A stretch of DNA of 64,000 nt from Kitagawia praeruptora (GCA_037693485.1 CM075348.1:125127609-125191608); one strand, 5' to 3'. Numbered from the stretch's first letter, positions 44,171 to 58,477 are shown. Numbers and translations are program-made. The notes: generated by a model not told the origin, from the letters alone.

Positions 44171-46884
44171 TGTAAGAACCCGAAATTTCGGTAGAATTAA
44201 AACTTTTTATTTATATATTGATGAAAGAATGAACAGTACGTGACTCCGACTACAAGGTATTAACAATGAACGTGAATGGGTATAGATTTAAATGATTATA
44301 TGTCATGAAGAATGCAATGGGTTGACAACCTAGATTAGAATAATCTATCTCCTATGAAATAAGTTATGGCACTCCAAAGAGGAAGGAGATATTCTTGTGT
44401 CATCCAAATCAGTATCTGTTGTTAGTCCAGTGGTTCCGTAAAAGGGTTAAGGAATGCCCGAAAGAGAACAAGGACATTTTTTTATATATAAGGAATAAAG
44501 ATGGAATAAAGAATGAATAGTGTTTTTGATGGAAATAAGAATAGTATTAGATGACGCTATATAGAAGTATTCAGAACGGATTTCTGAGTTCGTATTCATG
44601 ATCCAGGGGCAAAAGAAGTGTATGTAAATGACATCGGATTCAGAAAAATAACACTTTTATTTTCTTCGAGATTTCCCTGGACACTTCAAGACTTAAGGAT
44701 TTATTAAAAGGATTTAAGGAATTTAAATTCAAGGATTATAAAGGAGGATTAAAGATAGTAGTATAGATATTAAGAAGGTTTCCGGTAAAACCTTAACGAG
44801 AAATGCTTGAGATATTCCTCCGAACGATCAATGAAATTGAGCAATAGCCAGGCAAAGAAACAAGCAGAGAACCAAGAGACGAACATGTGAAAATTGGTGG
44901 GGGAATAAGAAACTAAGGTGATCAAAGGGAAAGTCAACAAACAAGTGAATGGTGTAGTTGCACTTTGCCAAATCAAGGAGTAACACATGGACTAATGGAT
45001 GAGTGACAACAAAAAAGGAGAGGATACATCCAAATATAGATAGATATTACATATATTAAGTGATTACACATAACAAAACACAAAGAAAACTCAATTCCTC
45101 CACAAATTGTCCAGCAAAACCAACCCTTAAAAAAAATTTATATCTCCATTTCTATCCATGATAAAATCACCAAATTTTAACCACAACCTCGCCACTCCAT
45201 GGGCAATATTTGATCCAAATTTCATAGCAATCAAAGTAGTATAGCCTAGGCAATCATCTCCCCAAGTTGAAGAAGCAAACTGTCCAGATTGTTGACAGTT
45301 TTTGTGATGATTTTCAAACGGCCATATCTCCTTCATTACTCAATGAAATTGGGTGTTCTTTAGCTTGTTGGAAAGACGGTTAGATTCTCTAAAACTCTTC
45401 TTTAGGACCCTCACCCATAAAAGCAAGGTAAGGACCTCGTTTTTGCATTTCTTTGGACTGATGAATAGTAGCTCCGAAGTGATTAACTAGTTTTCTTGTT
45501 TTGTTCTTAAGGATTAAGCTATATAAAGACTATCTAAGGCTTGTTAAGTGTTTATAAACACTTGATAGTGTTTCTAGAGATTCCAAAAAGGTAAACCCTT
45601 AACCCACCTTTGAGTTTTGTATGAGATTTGATGGTGTTTATGGCTTGTATGCATGATTTAGAGCGTGTATGTTATGTGGGTGTTATAAAAATGTTAAAAT
45701 ATGTTTTGTGTCTCCAAGACCTGTTGAGACAGTGAGGAAGATGATAAATAGTGTCCATGAGTGTTGGTTGTTGGTTGAATGATTATTTGGGTTGTTTGAA
45801 AATTGGATTATTCATTTTTAAGTCGTCGTAATGCCCAATTTTCGTTAAACCTTAAGAAACCGAGCATCACAGTTCATAAAACTCACTGTCCAGTTTCGTA
45901 TTTTGCCATGAAAAGCTATATTATGTTATAAACTTCGTTTTAATATAAAGTTCGTATGAAATGGACTTACGGTTTAGAAGTTATGATTAAATTCGTAAAA
46001 GTGGTTCGAACCCGTAAATGAAAGTTCGTAACTGAAATTGGATTCCTTTAAAACCACGAAATCAGTGGCGAATCTTGATAATTAAATATTAGAGGTAAAA
46101 AGGAAGGTGTGAGAGAAAACCACATGTCGAATGGATCATTTTCCGATTTTATAAAAATGTTCGAATCAAGGTTAAACGCGAACGAACCCCTAGAAGCATA
46201 CTTGGTTATGACTTTGGTAAATGACTTAGAAAACGGACGATAAATCTCGAGGCATAATCTTGATTCGTAAACGATAGAGCTTAGAATTGATACGACTTAA
46301 GTATATACCAAGTGTAAATATGACGACGTGTCATAGTAGCGAACGAATGACGGGTCATAGTGATAATAAAGAGAATTGCACTAAAGGGTGTTTAACGAGA
46401 TGACTCGAAAACGTGTTTCGACTTAAGTTAAGTTATACTTAGCCGTTTAAAAAGTGTTAAGTGATTGACCTTGGTTATTGTGACTATTTATAGATCACCG
46501 GATTGACACGAGGCACACTACCCCTACAGGATTGCCAGGCAAGTTTCCAATACCTTGGAACTGTTGTTGTGATAATATATATGATTGTTGTTATACATAT
46601 GCCATAGCATGCATGCTTGTTTTCAAAGTATATTGGAATACTTGTTCCCTGAATTGTTATTGGCTTATAGACTAGATATGAATTATCACTTATAAGCAGG
46701 ATTGTTTTGCTAAGACCCTTAGTGAAGGGCGTATGATATTTAATCTTTAAATATAAGACCGGGAGTCGGTATTTCGTGATATATAGATAGCCGTGGAAAC
46801 CGAGGGATTCCAGCGACAGAGTAGTACTCATTTTGATGAATGTTATTAGTAAACATTATTTATATTTCCATAAAAATATCAACT

Positions 46885-47440
46885 ACTTGGAAATCTTTCG
46901 AGAAATGTTATTTGAGTATTATCTCAGTCGAGAAATATTAAATGAATATTATTTTTGAATATTCATTAGAGTTTGATCATTAATGAATAATTACGTTGAT
47001 ATTCATTGGAATTTTATTCATTAAATGAATATCACTTTCGAATATTCATTTAAGGTTTTATGTAATTGAAGAATATTATTCTAAAATATTCATTGAAAGT
47101 TCTATTTACTTATGAAATATTATTTCGAATATTCCTTTAAAGTTTTGGTTACTACGAAAATATTATTTTAATATTCATTTAGAGTATTAAATGAATATTA
47201 TTTTCAAACATTCATTTAAGGTTTGATTTATTTAGTGAATATTATTTTAAAGATTTATTTGAGTTTATTTAATTAATGAATATTATTTTGAAGATTCATT
47301 TAAAGAAGAGAGTTATTTAGTAAGTGATTCTATATATTCATTCGAGGATTACTTACGAACAACAGTATGATTTATTCATATTCCGTGATTATTATTGATT
47401 TAATATATATTCTTGGAATACTTATTTAAATTCTTTTAAG
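46885..47440 (+). repeat. Degenerate AATATTCATT tandem repeats in D U3
   Basis: About ten copies of a ~45-60-bp AT-rich unit with the core GAATATTATTT...AATATTCATTTAAAG, ending about 170 bp before the TATA box. The matching array in the right LTR is at about 60265-60800. Confidence 0.65.
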
Positions 47441-47614
47441 TTCTTTTTATAATGATTCATATTATTCAAAGATTATCTTTCACCGGCCTTCAGATATGAT
47501 GTAAAATATTTCAGAGTATTTTATGACTATTTTTATCAAGGGGAGGTTCCCAAACTTTATTTTCATTTAAATCTATCTTAAAGAATATTTAAATACTCGT
47601 TCAACTTCCAAGCG

Positions 47615-47622
47615 TATATAAA
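47615..47622 (+). promoter_or_regulatory. TATA box of D (left LTR)
   Basis: TATATAAA, followed by GGGACCTC, suits a plant TATA box; the copy in the right LTR is TATATAAG at 60983-60990. The LTR transcript would start near 47650. Confidence 0.5.
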
Positions 47623-47930
47623 GGGACCTCACTTGAGAGATGTTAGTTATTGGACTGCCCGGTCCTATACTTGCTAAACCATTCTTTTCGCTTGCAACTT
47701 GGTTGCTATTATTCATTGAACTTTGTGTACCCACTCATTATTCGAGGGGTAAGAATGTTGGAACAAGTTGGTATCCATTAACAAGCAGCAATTTGGGTAA
47801 AATTGGTGAATTTTCCTTTCCAACTAGATACGACTACTTCGTGGAGTCTTATCAACAAGTATTATACTTGGGGAAAGGGGGACGAGCTTTACGTTTCAGA
47901 ATCATGGATTTACTCGAACTAGGAGTATTT

Positions 47931-48006
47931 GTGTAAGAGGCTGTGGGACAGTCCATCATTGAAAATTGGTGTAAGAGGCTATGGGACAGTCCATCCTTGA
48001 AATAGG
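47931..48006 (+). repeat. 38-bp tandem duplication in D U5
   Basis: GTGTAAGAGGCTGTGGGACAG... occurs at 47931 and again at 47969, with the pair also present in the right LTR (about 61299-61374). It follows the putative transcription start, so it would lie in the 5' leader. Confidence 0.8.
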
Positions 48007-51000
48007 GTCCGAGTGGCGCCAGTCCCGTCTATGCCCAACCGTTGGCTAGGGAGTTCCGCCGTATGGTGGTGTCCATATGTTCTTCCTTCTACATGTAGAG
48101 AAACAAATCTTGAGATGCACAACCTACGACTGATCATCGTAAGGCGGTGTCATCTGGCGCGACATACTCCAGTATTGGTTCACTATCCATAGTCTATTTA
48201 TTTTATTTTCTGCAACATTATCATTGTTAGCAGGTTTGAAAAGTGTTTGAACTGGAATTGCAATATTCTTCCTGCAAGTTTCTCTATTATGAAAATTTGA
48301 TAATATCATTCTTATCTTTGACATAGCAGATATTTCTTCGGGACAATTATATTTTGAGTTACCTTGTAACTTCATCTCATACCTTATATTGGTACTACGT
48401 TCGTTAATGCATGGCATATGGTTTCAAAGATATTTTGGACTGTTATACATTATCACAGTTCAATTATATTTTTGGTGGGCTATTGCTCACCCTTTCTTTA
48501 TTTATTTATATCACAACAACAGCTAGATCAGATGGCCGCGCAAGGCGCACTCAGTGTAAGCAGGTGTCAACCGTCAGAGGATTAACCACTGAGGTCATAG
48601 CGACCATTACTGAGGATGCAGCTACTGGTAGGCTAGTTTTTAGCATTTGAGCATCAAATGTATTTATTATATGGCATATACAAATGGATGGCAAAGAGTA
48701 TGTACTGGTTATTTGTAAACCTTTTGGGTTGTAAGTACTGAATCTTGCGATTAATAATATTTGGTAATTACTCTGATTTCATCTCTGGGACTATAACGGG
48801 TGTGTTTTGTGTTGTTGTTTTGGGTCACAAGGTTGTACTTTAATTTATGTTGGTCTTGTGGAAGGAAATTGAGACCGTAACGACCAAATCCTTGACCCCG
48901 GATCTAGGGGTGTTATAGAAATGGTATCAGAGAGTTACGTTATAAATCCCAGAGATGATGCGACGTTAAAAAAATAAATTCACTAAGATAATAAGAACTC
49001 TTGCCAAGTTCATAGTCGGACTACTTAATGTAGTACTGGCATATAAAACCCTTATGGGAACTGTTAAGTATCATGATAGTAACTTAAGTTCGTTCTCATA
49101 CCGACTAGTAAGGCGACAGACCTTGAGGCATACGAGCAGCAGCGCGATGATGCTTGATTATATGCTGACGATCGAATGGTGGATTCGATAGAGTACCCTA
49201 CAAAGAACTAGAAAGAGGTTTCAGCTAAAGAAGAGAATCCTGTTAGGAATAAGGAAATTACCCTTGAGGGAATGAGGGCTGTAGCCAGAGAGACCGTAAG
49301 AGTTAAGGTATAGTGCTCAGAGAAGTGAACATAGAGAACTGAGATATTATTAAGAGAACTAAAGAGGCATATTGAATTCATAGCTGGACTAATGGATGAA
49401 GTACCAGCAATCAAGACGAATTGGAAGGATTACTTGAGGTCTTATATGGGGATAAATAAAGATCCTTAGAGACCTACAAATTAATGAGAAAAGAGTTATG
49501 GTGGTACATGATTATCAAAGACAAAGATAGAGGACATGGAGCAGAGTCTTCAGGAGCAATTGAGATAGAGGCAGCAAGTGCCATATCATGTGATAAATGG
49601 ATTAGTGTGAATATTGTTAATGGTAATTCGCCATGAGAAGGTAGATTTCATAGGTTATAAAATAAAACTGAGATTGATGAGGTGGTTTGGTTCAGGGAAA
49701 TGTTCATTTTATGAATGGATCAACTTAGAAAATAAAGAAATTGGAAGGCGATGGTATGATTGGATAAAGTATATAAGGAAGTAGTAAGCGAGACAATGAT
49801 CTCAGAACCTACAAGAGGAGAAGATCGGTGAGTCTATGATAAACTAGTAATGAGGCTATCGTCAGAAACCAAGTATAAGTTTAGTTCAATTCCGTAAATG
49901 ATGAACCAGAAACATTAGATGCATGTGATTTAAAGGAATATTAAATTCTTTCTTTTCCTTGAATGGATTATGGTAGTTACCTTAAGTTTATTCTGACACT
50001 GAATCATAAATGGATTAGGTAAGGCGAGCAGTGGTTGAGATATAATTGAGAATGCTTTTAGATGAAACCTGAAAGAACAGGTGTAGGCCATGTTCTCGAA
50101 GTAAGAGTTTTGACAAAATGAAGTCCAGATAATAGGACATATGATCAATAGGAAGTAGTGATTGATCGACCCCACCAAGTTAAAGACAGTGTCAAATGGA
50201 GATTGGCCAACCATACTGGCGAAGGTAAGAAATTTCATAAGATTCACGAGGTATTACCCAAGATTTGCTCAGGACTTTACAAAGAGTGTAGTCCTGTAAC
50301 CCGACTTAATTGTAAGACTAAAAGTTTTAATGTATAAGATAAATGGGGGAAAATCTCCCTGGAGTTAAAGATAAAATTGGTGATGACCCAGCATTGGCGT
50401 TATCTAATGAAGGAAGGAAAATTTTGGAAATTTATTAGGATGCACCTCGTACAGGTTTAGGTGTTGTGCTTGTGCAACACGGTAGGGTGATTGCGGATGT
50501 ATTCGGACAGCACGGTTCACCAGATTCGGATAGCCTTGATAGTGCCAATTTTGTGTAATGACTAATTCCGACGGTAGTGTTCCTTCTGAGACTAGTTGTT
50601 CGGTAGATTGGTATTCGGAAGCATCGACTATTAGGACGAATATGTACCGGGAAGATGTGGCATGTTTCAGCGTGGAACTTTGATTTTCCTTCTATGGGAT
50701 GTATATAATTAATTTCTTTCCAATGGTTAAACTCCCAACTTTATGTCAATCATTTCATTACTATAACTGTTTATGGTTCCACCCGCTTCGATGTTCCTAG
50801 TAATATCCTTCGGTTATCGAAATGGATCTTCTTAATATTACCAGTGGGTGGATAGATTGACTGAAAATTCCCTGATTCTGGGAAGAACTTCAACAAATTT
50901 GGCAAACCTTGTCTTTCTGATTATCAGAAGACGTCACCGGAAAGAGTGGAAATTGGAGCGAACCCTGTGGATGGGGTAAGGTAGCCGCTATACAGGTTGG

Positions 51001-54000
51001 TAGACAGACCCCGATCATTACAGTTGAATGTATGGATAAAATTATGAAGTTGAGATTTGACGGAAAAAAGGGAAATGTAATTAAGAAACAAACCGGACGG
51101 AGAAATTCCGGGATTGACTTAAATAAAAAGGTTGTTATGCCAGAAGTGTTAAGCTTATATGACACGTGGAATTGATAAGAGTGGTCGAAAGGATGAAAGT
51201 AAAGGAAAGGTGACTGGAGACGGTACCGAGAAGTCGATTGAGACTTATATGGAGTAAAGTTTTGGAAAAGATCAAAAGGTATCAAAGTAGAAGGCACTAT
51301 GCCAGCAATTGCTAGAAAAGTAATGCTATTAGCCGACCCCTAAACTCATATATTTTAGCATGGCCAGTTGGGGCCAAGTCACTAAGGATTATCAAGTGAC
51401 TGAACCAGCAATGTAAGGACAAAACGGGGTGCCTCTAATCAAGTGCCAACCGCGAGGGCTTTTGATATAAAATGAATTGAGATACAGGATGATGGATTTT
51501 ATATACACCATGGACGTATTAGGATTGAGGATAGTGACCAATGGAAAGTTACGAAGATTGTCAAAGATGGTGCAGTATGATGCATAAATGCTATCTGAAA
51601 CTTAGTGTCCTCAAGAGGAGCATTAGGCACTAAGAGATTCACGTTGAACACGACCAATATCTTCCAGAACATCCTTGCTACCATTACCAAGTTCTGTAAG
51701 AAAGAGCAGATAGACATGTGTTGTCTTTTGGAAGGTCATATAGACTGACATTCGTTTGAAAGAAGAGGTTAGCATTAAGCTACCTATAGATTATCAAGAG
51801 GGGAATGATTGAAAAGAGACCCTTATTAAGGATATATGATTGGATTGCCAATTAAAGAATGTAAGTATTCCTTGAAAATAGAAATAAGGATAGAATGTCC
51901 ATATATTAAGACGAACCCTGGGGGATGCACAAAGGATAGCATCACGGCATCACCCCTAATAAAGACATTGACGATATAAGTTGAATCGACCAAAGTATCA
52001 ATAACCTGTAAGGATTTGCGGAAAGGAGTCTTGAAAAGTACATAGACGGAATTGTTATAGAATTGATTAATGATGTTTGATATACCCTGTACCCAGAAGA
52101 TACAGGAGGAATGATGAGGATGACCTAAGAAACCTTATAAGGGAAGAGGTAATATTCTAAACTTCAAAAGGGAAGTTTGGTAAGGAATGTATGACATAGT
52201 AACAATAAGGCCAGATGAAGCATGTGTGAAACCATGAGAAAGTATGGATTGAACCAATAAGGTTAAGATTATCCTAAAATAAGAAAGGACTAAGATAAGA
52301 AATATCCTAGGTATGATTGGGAGTAACCGTGATAAAGTTCACACAGAAAGGTGGAAGCAATAACTTTTGGAAAAAGACTGGAATATGTTTTCTCTCATTT
52401 AGCATAGTTCAAGGGAGGATGCTTCCACCCTGAGTTGGAATAGATCCAGAAAACATTGATTTCAAGAAATTATTATATTCAGGAAATGCCAATGAGGTGG
52501 CCGACACTTTAAGTATAAGGGAGTAAGTATAAATGCTCATACCAAAAAAATAGCGTGATGATGATAAGGGCCTTGAAGGTCAGAATGTGATGGAGGAATT
52601 TACGTTCCCCTGATGATTGTACGAGGATCAACTATAAGGATAGTTTAAGTAAACATTTGATTCTTGATTTTGTCTGCAGCACATTACCGACACTAGAAGG
52701 TTCTGCGACTGGCCAGACCAAATTCCCCAAGCGACTCTCCTTTATTTTAGAAAGAGAGAGGAGAGATGAGGTAATAAGGGATGACTGAATGCAGAAGATT
52801 GATTGGTACTGATATTGATAAGCTAATTGGCATGATGATGAATGACAAGCAAGTTTATGCTGGTGTATTTCTGTGCAAACAAGATAGAGAATTATGAGGT
52901 TGGTAAGTGATTAAGCAAACCGCTAAGCTTCTAGTCTTCTACCGGAGATATATGATTAATAAACTCACCAGCCTGTTCCAGCTGCGATGCTGGAAGTTCT
53001 TTTGCAATTTTATCTGCTTCATGTAATATCTACGTCAAGTTCAGGAAGCGTTCCTTGTGGATAAGAAATTGTGATTATTTTGTCTTCCTAGAGGATCTGA
53101 CCTGACAATTATGAAACCCGTATGTTTAGTTATTAAAGCACTACGTAAACGATAAACGATGGTGATCTTTATGAGAAATTAGGTGATAACGACTGTGGAA
53201 ATGTCGAATTGCATCTAAGTTAGAGAAATCGTCCAGGGTTATTTTGGATGGTTTAATTTTGGAACGACGGGATATTTGAAATAAAGGATTAGGCAATGAT
53301 GGTTCATAAAATGATTATAGTAGAAATAAAGACAAGTGACTGATAGAGATGAAAATAGAGTTGAGAATCAATAAAAGAGTCAGATAGGCGGACTCATGAG
53401 AAGCTCCAGTAATGAAGCGAGAAAAGTATGGAATTGGCAGGGCAAGGGTATTGGCCAAAACGGAAGGTTGGAATTAGGAGCATAAATGACATACAAATTG
53501 ACTCCTTTTAAGTTTGGAAAATTCTAGGAAATATGGAATAGATTGATTGAGTAATAAAGAGACTCATGGAATGAGAAAGTGAAATCTAGATGGTTGAGCA
53601 AAGGAAAATTTGACCCCAAACGTGTATCATGTATTGAGTAAAGGTGATGAGTGTCTCAACACTGAGATGACGGTGGAGTTAAACAACAGAAGTAAATAAG
53701 AATTAGATAATATGAAGGATGTGATTGATAAAGAAAAGATTAGGAAATAATTATGGAATGTTATGAATGGATTGATGAATGGGTTTTCCTAATGAGCTCT
53801 CGGAATGACAACCTGATAGTGTTAGTATTATGAATATGAAAGAGCCAGTGTCGTGGCGTGGAATGTCAGTAATAATGATGTCAAGCGAGAAATCCAAGAT
53901 TTAACCTGAGAGGTTGAAGGATTCCCAAAAGTAAGTGATGCTAATATCAACGAGAGTATAGGTCCATAGAATGATGGACAGAGCAACAAGGACATATGAC

Positions 54001-54187
54001 ATGTGATTACGATAAAGTAGTATTTGATACGAATACGATTATTTTTCTTCTCTAATAAATCTCTATAGTTCAGAGGTAAATTCTAAGTATGATATTTTTG
54101 ACAATCACGAAGATTTTTTATATAATTCTTTGAAATTCTTTTCTTTTCTTCTCCCTTAATTATCTCCTTCTAAATTGAGAAGAACAA

Positions 54188-54205
54188 CCTTTTAAGGAGG
54201 GGAGG
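54188..54205 (+). other. Upstream PPT-like duplicate in D
   Basis: CCTTTTAAGGAGGGGAGG matches the true PPT at 54697-54715 over CCTTTTAAGGAGG but lies about 510 bp upstream. Both start with the palindrome CCTTTTAAGG. Confidence 0.5.
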
Positions 54206-54696
54206 TATTGCTACGCGACTACCTGTCTATGTGATTGGAGTCTAAGTGGGATACCATAGCTTGTCTAAATTGCTTGTCAAGTACTAAAGGTTGGCCACCT
54301 TCTGTACTAACTATGCGATAGGACAAATGTTCATTCATCATAGTGATCTCTCAATAAATTCTTCTAATTCTATATATTGATCGAGATTGCGAAGATTAAA
54401 GCGATCAGGAATTGCATAATTACGAGTGAGGTTATCTCCGAAATTCGCAGCGCAATAGTGATACCAAAGTCACTACCGATACCAATAAGGCAAGTAGTAT
54501 ATGACTGAGTAGCATAACCTGGATAGTGTGTTGTACGAAAAGTAGCAAAGTTGATGAAAAAGGATAAAGGATATATTATAGCACTAGTGAGGTGTGTTGT
54601 AAGAGTATTGGAATGATTAAGGATTGACCGGGGAACTGGAAAGTGAAATGACCAACAAGTACCCCATTTGTCTTCTACCTGATTCCGGGACGGAAT

Positions 54697-54715
54697 CCTT
54701 TTAAGGAGGAGAGAC
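54697..54715 (+). other. PPT of D
   Basis: TTAAGGAGGAGAGAC directly precedes the 3' LTR start TGTAAG at 54716, as expected for the plus-strand primer. Confidence 0.8.
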
Positions 54716-56192
54716 TGTAAGAACCCGAAATTTCGGTAGAATTAAAACTTTTTTTTTATATATTGATGAAAGAATGAACAGTACGTGACTCCGACTACAA
54801 GGTATTAACAATGAACGTGAATGGTATAGATTTAATTGATTATATGTCATGAAGAATGCAATGGGTTGACAACCTAGATTAGAATAATCTATCTCCTAAG
54901 AAATAAGTTATGGCACTCCAAAGAGGAAGGAGATATTCTTGTGTCATCCAAATCAGTATTTGTTGTTAGTCAAGTAGTTCCGTAAAAGGGTTAAGGAATG
55001 CCCGAAAGAGAACAAGGACATTTTTTTATATATAAGGAATAAAGAATGAATAGTGTTTTTGATGGAAATAAGAATAGTATTAGACAACGCTATATAGAAG
55101 TATTCAGAACGGATTTCTGAGTTCGTATTCATGATCCAGGGGCGAAATAAGTTTATGTAAACGACATCGGATTCAGAAAAATAGCACTTTTATATTCTTC
55201 GAGATTTCCCTGGACACTTCAAGACTTAAGGATTTATTAAAAGTATTTAAGGAATTTAAATTCAAGGATTATAAAGGAGGATTAGAGATAGTAGTATAGA
55301 TATTAAGAAGGTTTCCGGTAAAACCTTAACGAGAAATGCTTGAGATATTCCTCCGAACGATCAATGAAATTGAGCAATAGTCGGGCAAAGAAACAAGCAG
55401 AGAACCAAGAGACGAACATGTGCAAATTGGTGGGGGAATAAGAAACTAAGGTGATCAAAGGGAAAGTCAACAAACAAGTGAATGGTGTAGTTGCACTTTG
55501 CCAAAAAAAATGGAGTTGCATGTTTCTAGCCAACCACTTGGCCAAATCAAGGAGTAACACATGGACTAGTGGATGAGTGACAACACAAAAGGAGAGGATG
55601 CATCCAAATATAGATAGATATTACATATATTAAGTGATTACACATAACAAAACACGAAGAAAACTCCATCTCTCCATTCCTCCACAAACTGTCCAGCAGA
55701 ACCAACCCTTAAAGAACAATTTATATCTCCATTTCTATCCATGATAAAATCACCAAATTTTAACCACAACCTCTCCACTCCATGGGCAATATTCGCTCCA
55801 AATTTCATAGCAATCAAATTAGTATAGCCTAGGCAAATCATCTCCCCAAGTTGAAGAAGCAAACTGTCCAGATTGTTGACAGTTTCTGTGATGATTTTAA
55901 AACGGCCATATCTCCTTCATTACTCAATGAAATTGGGTGTTCTTTAGCTTGTTGGAAATCTGGTTAAATTCTCTAAAACTCTTCTTTAGGACCCTCACCC
56001 AGAAAAGCAAGGTAAGGACCTCGTTTTTGCATTTCTTTGGACTGATGAATAGTAACTCCGAAGTGATTAACTTGTTTTCTTGTTTTGTTCTTAAGGATTA
56101 AGCTATATAAAGACTATCTAAGGCTTGTTAAGTGTTTATAAACACCTGATAGTGTTTCTAGAGCTTCCAAGAAGGTAAACCCTTAACCCACC

Positions 56193-56689
56193 TGTTGTTG
56201 GAGGAATTTCGTAACAACACGAAATCGGAGGTTTGCTGGAATAATAGAGCGAATTCGTATGAATGTGACTGTTTTAGGGGATTTAGGGTTACGAAAAAAG
56301 AAGGCTGGACTCGGCAGCTGTCTTGATTTGTCTCGTGTATCAGATAGCATATGCCAAGATGCCTACGTACCTATGTCTATATAGGATCAAACCCACGTAG
56401 TTCTGTGAAATTGATTGGTCTTACCCCGAGAGACTTAAGGGATAAGTTACGTTAATCTGGGTGATTACTGATTTTATCTGATTTAATCTTATCGTTGTGA
56501 TATCTTCCTGATTTGAAGAATATCGTTTGGAGATATTTTCCGTTATTGATTGATTGAGATTGATTCTTTCCTCATTTCAGAGAGAGGATAAAATTTAGGA
56601 GTTAAGTTATAATTATTAATCTGAATTAATAATTAATAATTATTAGAAATTTGGGAGATTATTAGACATGCCAAAAATATGGCATAACA
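56193..56689 (-). repeat. 3' LTR of E (left copy)
   Basis: 497 bp. A TATATAG-type TATA candidate on the minus strand lies near 56380-56388. The AT-rich end contains AATTATTAATC/GAATTAATAATT palindromes (about 56612-56645). Confidence 0.9.
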
Positions 56690-58477
56690 ACTAGCCCCCA
56701 GTTCTTCAGCGTAGCTTGCTGCAGTGGAGAACTAAAATTCTTCAAGCTTCCAAATTTCTTTGATCGCTGAAAAAACTGAAAACAGATGATTAGAAAAATA
56801 CTAGAGCACCACTGTGCTCATTAGGCGTATGCGGATGCAAGAGTGATAGAATGTTATAACCAATATAAGATATATATTTGCCAAGGTTTTCAAATGTGCG
56901 AGCATATATAATATTTTTTAAATCCTTTGCGATCCTTGTTGTCTAGTTAGGACCTTGGCGCTTGTATATATCCCGAGTAGGCATACACGCTTTTCAAGTG
57001 TCTGATGCAACCACATAAAGATGTGTCTAGCGAGGTCTTCACTAAGAGATGTAGATGTAATTCTGGTGAACTTTCTGGTGAACTTTGCACGCGCGCTGGC
57101 TGTGCATGTCTGAAAGATATTTTGCATAGGGATGCCTTCCCACCCATGCGACCTTGAGCTCAAGATCTGGTCATGGGCCTTCAATAATAATCCAGAGGGT
57201 GCTGCACTTTACTAAGCATGTAGCATTGCGAAATTTATAACTTGTCCAAGCTACCCTACTTGGCAACTTAGTTCACAAGTTTGTAAATATTTTTGACATA
57301 TATGTACTATCGCGACGATATATGAAAAATCTTTTGCAAATCCAAACGCAATAATAAATATGCTCTTTTAAGAATGTCGCGATATTTATTTTCTTCGAAA
57401 ATAATGCTCCTTTTTGTAGAAAATCTTTTACAAAATTAGGCGTCTCACACATGTAATTTTCTTGATGCTCCTTTTTGTAGAAAATCTTTTACAAAATTAT
57501 GCGTCTCGCATATGTAATTTTCTTGATAATAATGCAGCTCGTACGGGATTGTAAAATAAATCCGCAATCAATCAGCATAAATATCCGTAATTTATCAACA
57601 TAAATATCTCGTACGATATTTTCCAAATCGCAATAATTTTACAAGCATAAAAATAGATTGCTCGCACGAATTTTTTAAAATAATAAATATTTTTTCTGAA
57701 AAATATTAAAAAACATGACTATGCAAGCATGAAATAATTTAATTAATTATTGCAAAAATTAAATTAAGGAGAAAAAATGAAGCTTATCTTTATTTTTTCG
57801 TTTCAGGCTTCTCAAATTTCCAAGCATGTCGTTCTGACTTTCATGCCGCGTGTCCACCAGTCGCCACATGCTTTTTTTTTTTCCTTCTTTTTCGGTGCTG
57901 CGTCCTTGTGCTGTTGTGCACACCATGTAGGCGGGCGTAGTCTCCATCGAAACTGGCTCAGTCTAGAATTATTACTTTGTTCTCTTCCGTGGGCTCCACC
58001 TATATTTGTCAATTGGGAGCCAAGCTATTTTCTTTCCTTTCTTTTTCCTAGCCATGCTTCGACTTGCTTTTGCTTCATGTTGCTTTTTTGTCCATCTTGT
58101 TTTTCTTGCTTTTTTTTTAGTTTTTACTATCATGCTTCATGTCTTTGACATCTCTTCCCTTTTACTGTATTTTGTAACCGCGGGTCCCGGTGGAATAAGT
58201 AACCCACCCATCTTGTATGCTAATGACTAGTTGTCTCTCTAATTTTTTCTTTTGGATTGTGCTTCACTTAATGCATGCATTTTCTCTCTGTTGATGGTGC
58301 GCTTGAGCCTGGTTCAATTTTTTTCTTTTTCCGTGCTAATTGTATTTTTTGCCGTTTGTGTACCATTTTTTTTACTCCTGATCTGAGCTGGTGTATGTGT
58401 TAATCGAACCCAAAACCCTTAATTAAATTACCCGTCCTCCATGGATAATAAATTAATCCCCTCCTTCTAGCGCCAAA
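56690..58477 (-). other. Interior of E, non-coding
   Basis: 1.79 kb. The right half is strongly pyrimidine-rich on the plus strand (about 57870-58380), i.e. purine-rich in the RNA sense. The few open frames are low complexity or unrecognisable. A 61-bp tandem duplication lies at 57405-57526. Confidence 0.75.
57405..57526. repeat. 61-bp tandem duplication in E
   Basis: TGCTCCTTTTTGTAGAAAAT starts one copy at 57405 and another at 57466; the copies differ at a few sites (TAGGCG/TATGCG, CACACA/CGCATA). Confidence 0.9.

Larger units (their letters stand above)
44171..48917 (+). repeat. 5' LTR of D
   Basis: 4,747 bp. A degenerate tandem repeat (about 46885-47440) lies just upstream of the TATA box (47615-47622), so U3 is about 3.4 kb and R-U5 about 1.27 kb. 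A 41-bp segment present in the right LTR between two GCCAA repeats is missing here (near 44968), the pattern of a small slippage deletion. The small ORFs inside are chance frames repeated in both LTRs. Confidence 0.9.
48918..54715 (+). pseudogene. Interior of D: decayed gag-pol
   Basis: PBS TGGTATCAGAG at 48922-48932, then 5.8 kb without a usable frame. One stretch is still readable: at 50233-50290 FIRFTRYYPRFAQDFTKSV resembles the end of gypsy RT, and at about 50400-50500 DPALALSNEG, then EIY*DAPRTGLGVVLVQHGR resembles the start of RNase H with an internal stop. The rest (gag, protease, integrase) could not be recognised. Heavy decay in the presence of well-matched LTRs means the interior was largely dead before this insertion. 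Confidence 0.7.

Noticed and set aside
53340..53420. Possible integrase C-terminus/chromodomain of D
   Set aside because: A few residues looked reminiscent of gypsy integrase tails, but too weak to call.
48918..54715. Small frames (up to 135 codons) in the D interior as genes
   Set aside because: They lie in decayed retroelement sequence, mostly antisense, and show no conserved motif.
57777..58148. 123-codon plus-strand frame inside E
   Set aside because: Antisense to E and made of pyrimidine-rich sequence (Phe/Ser/Cys runs).
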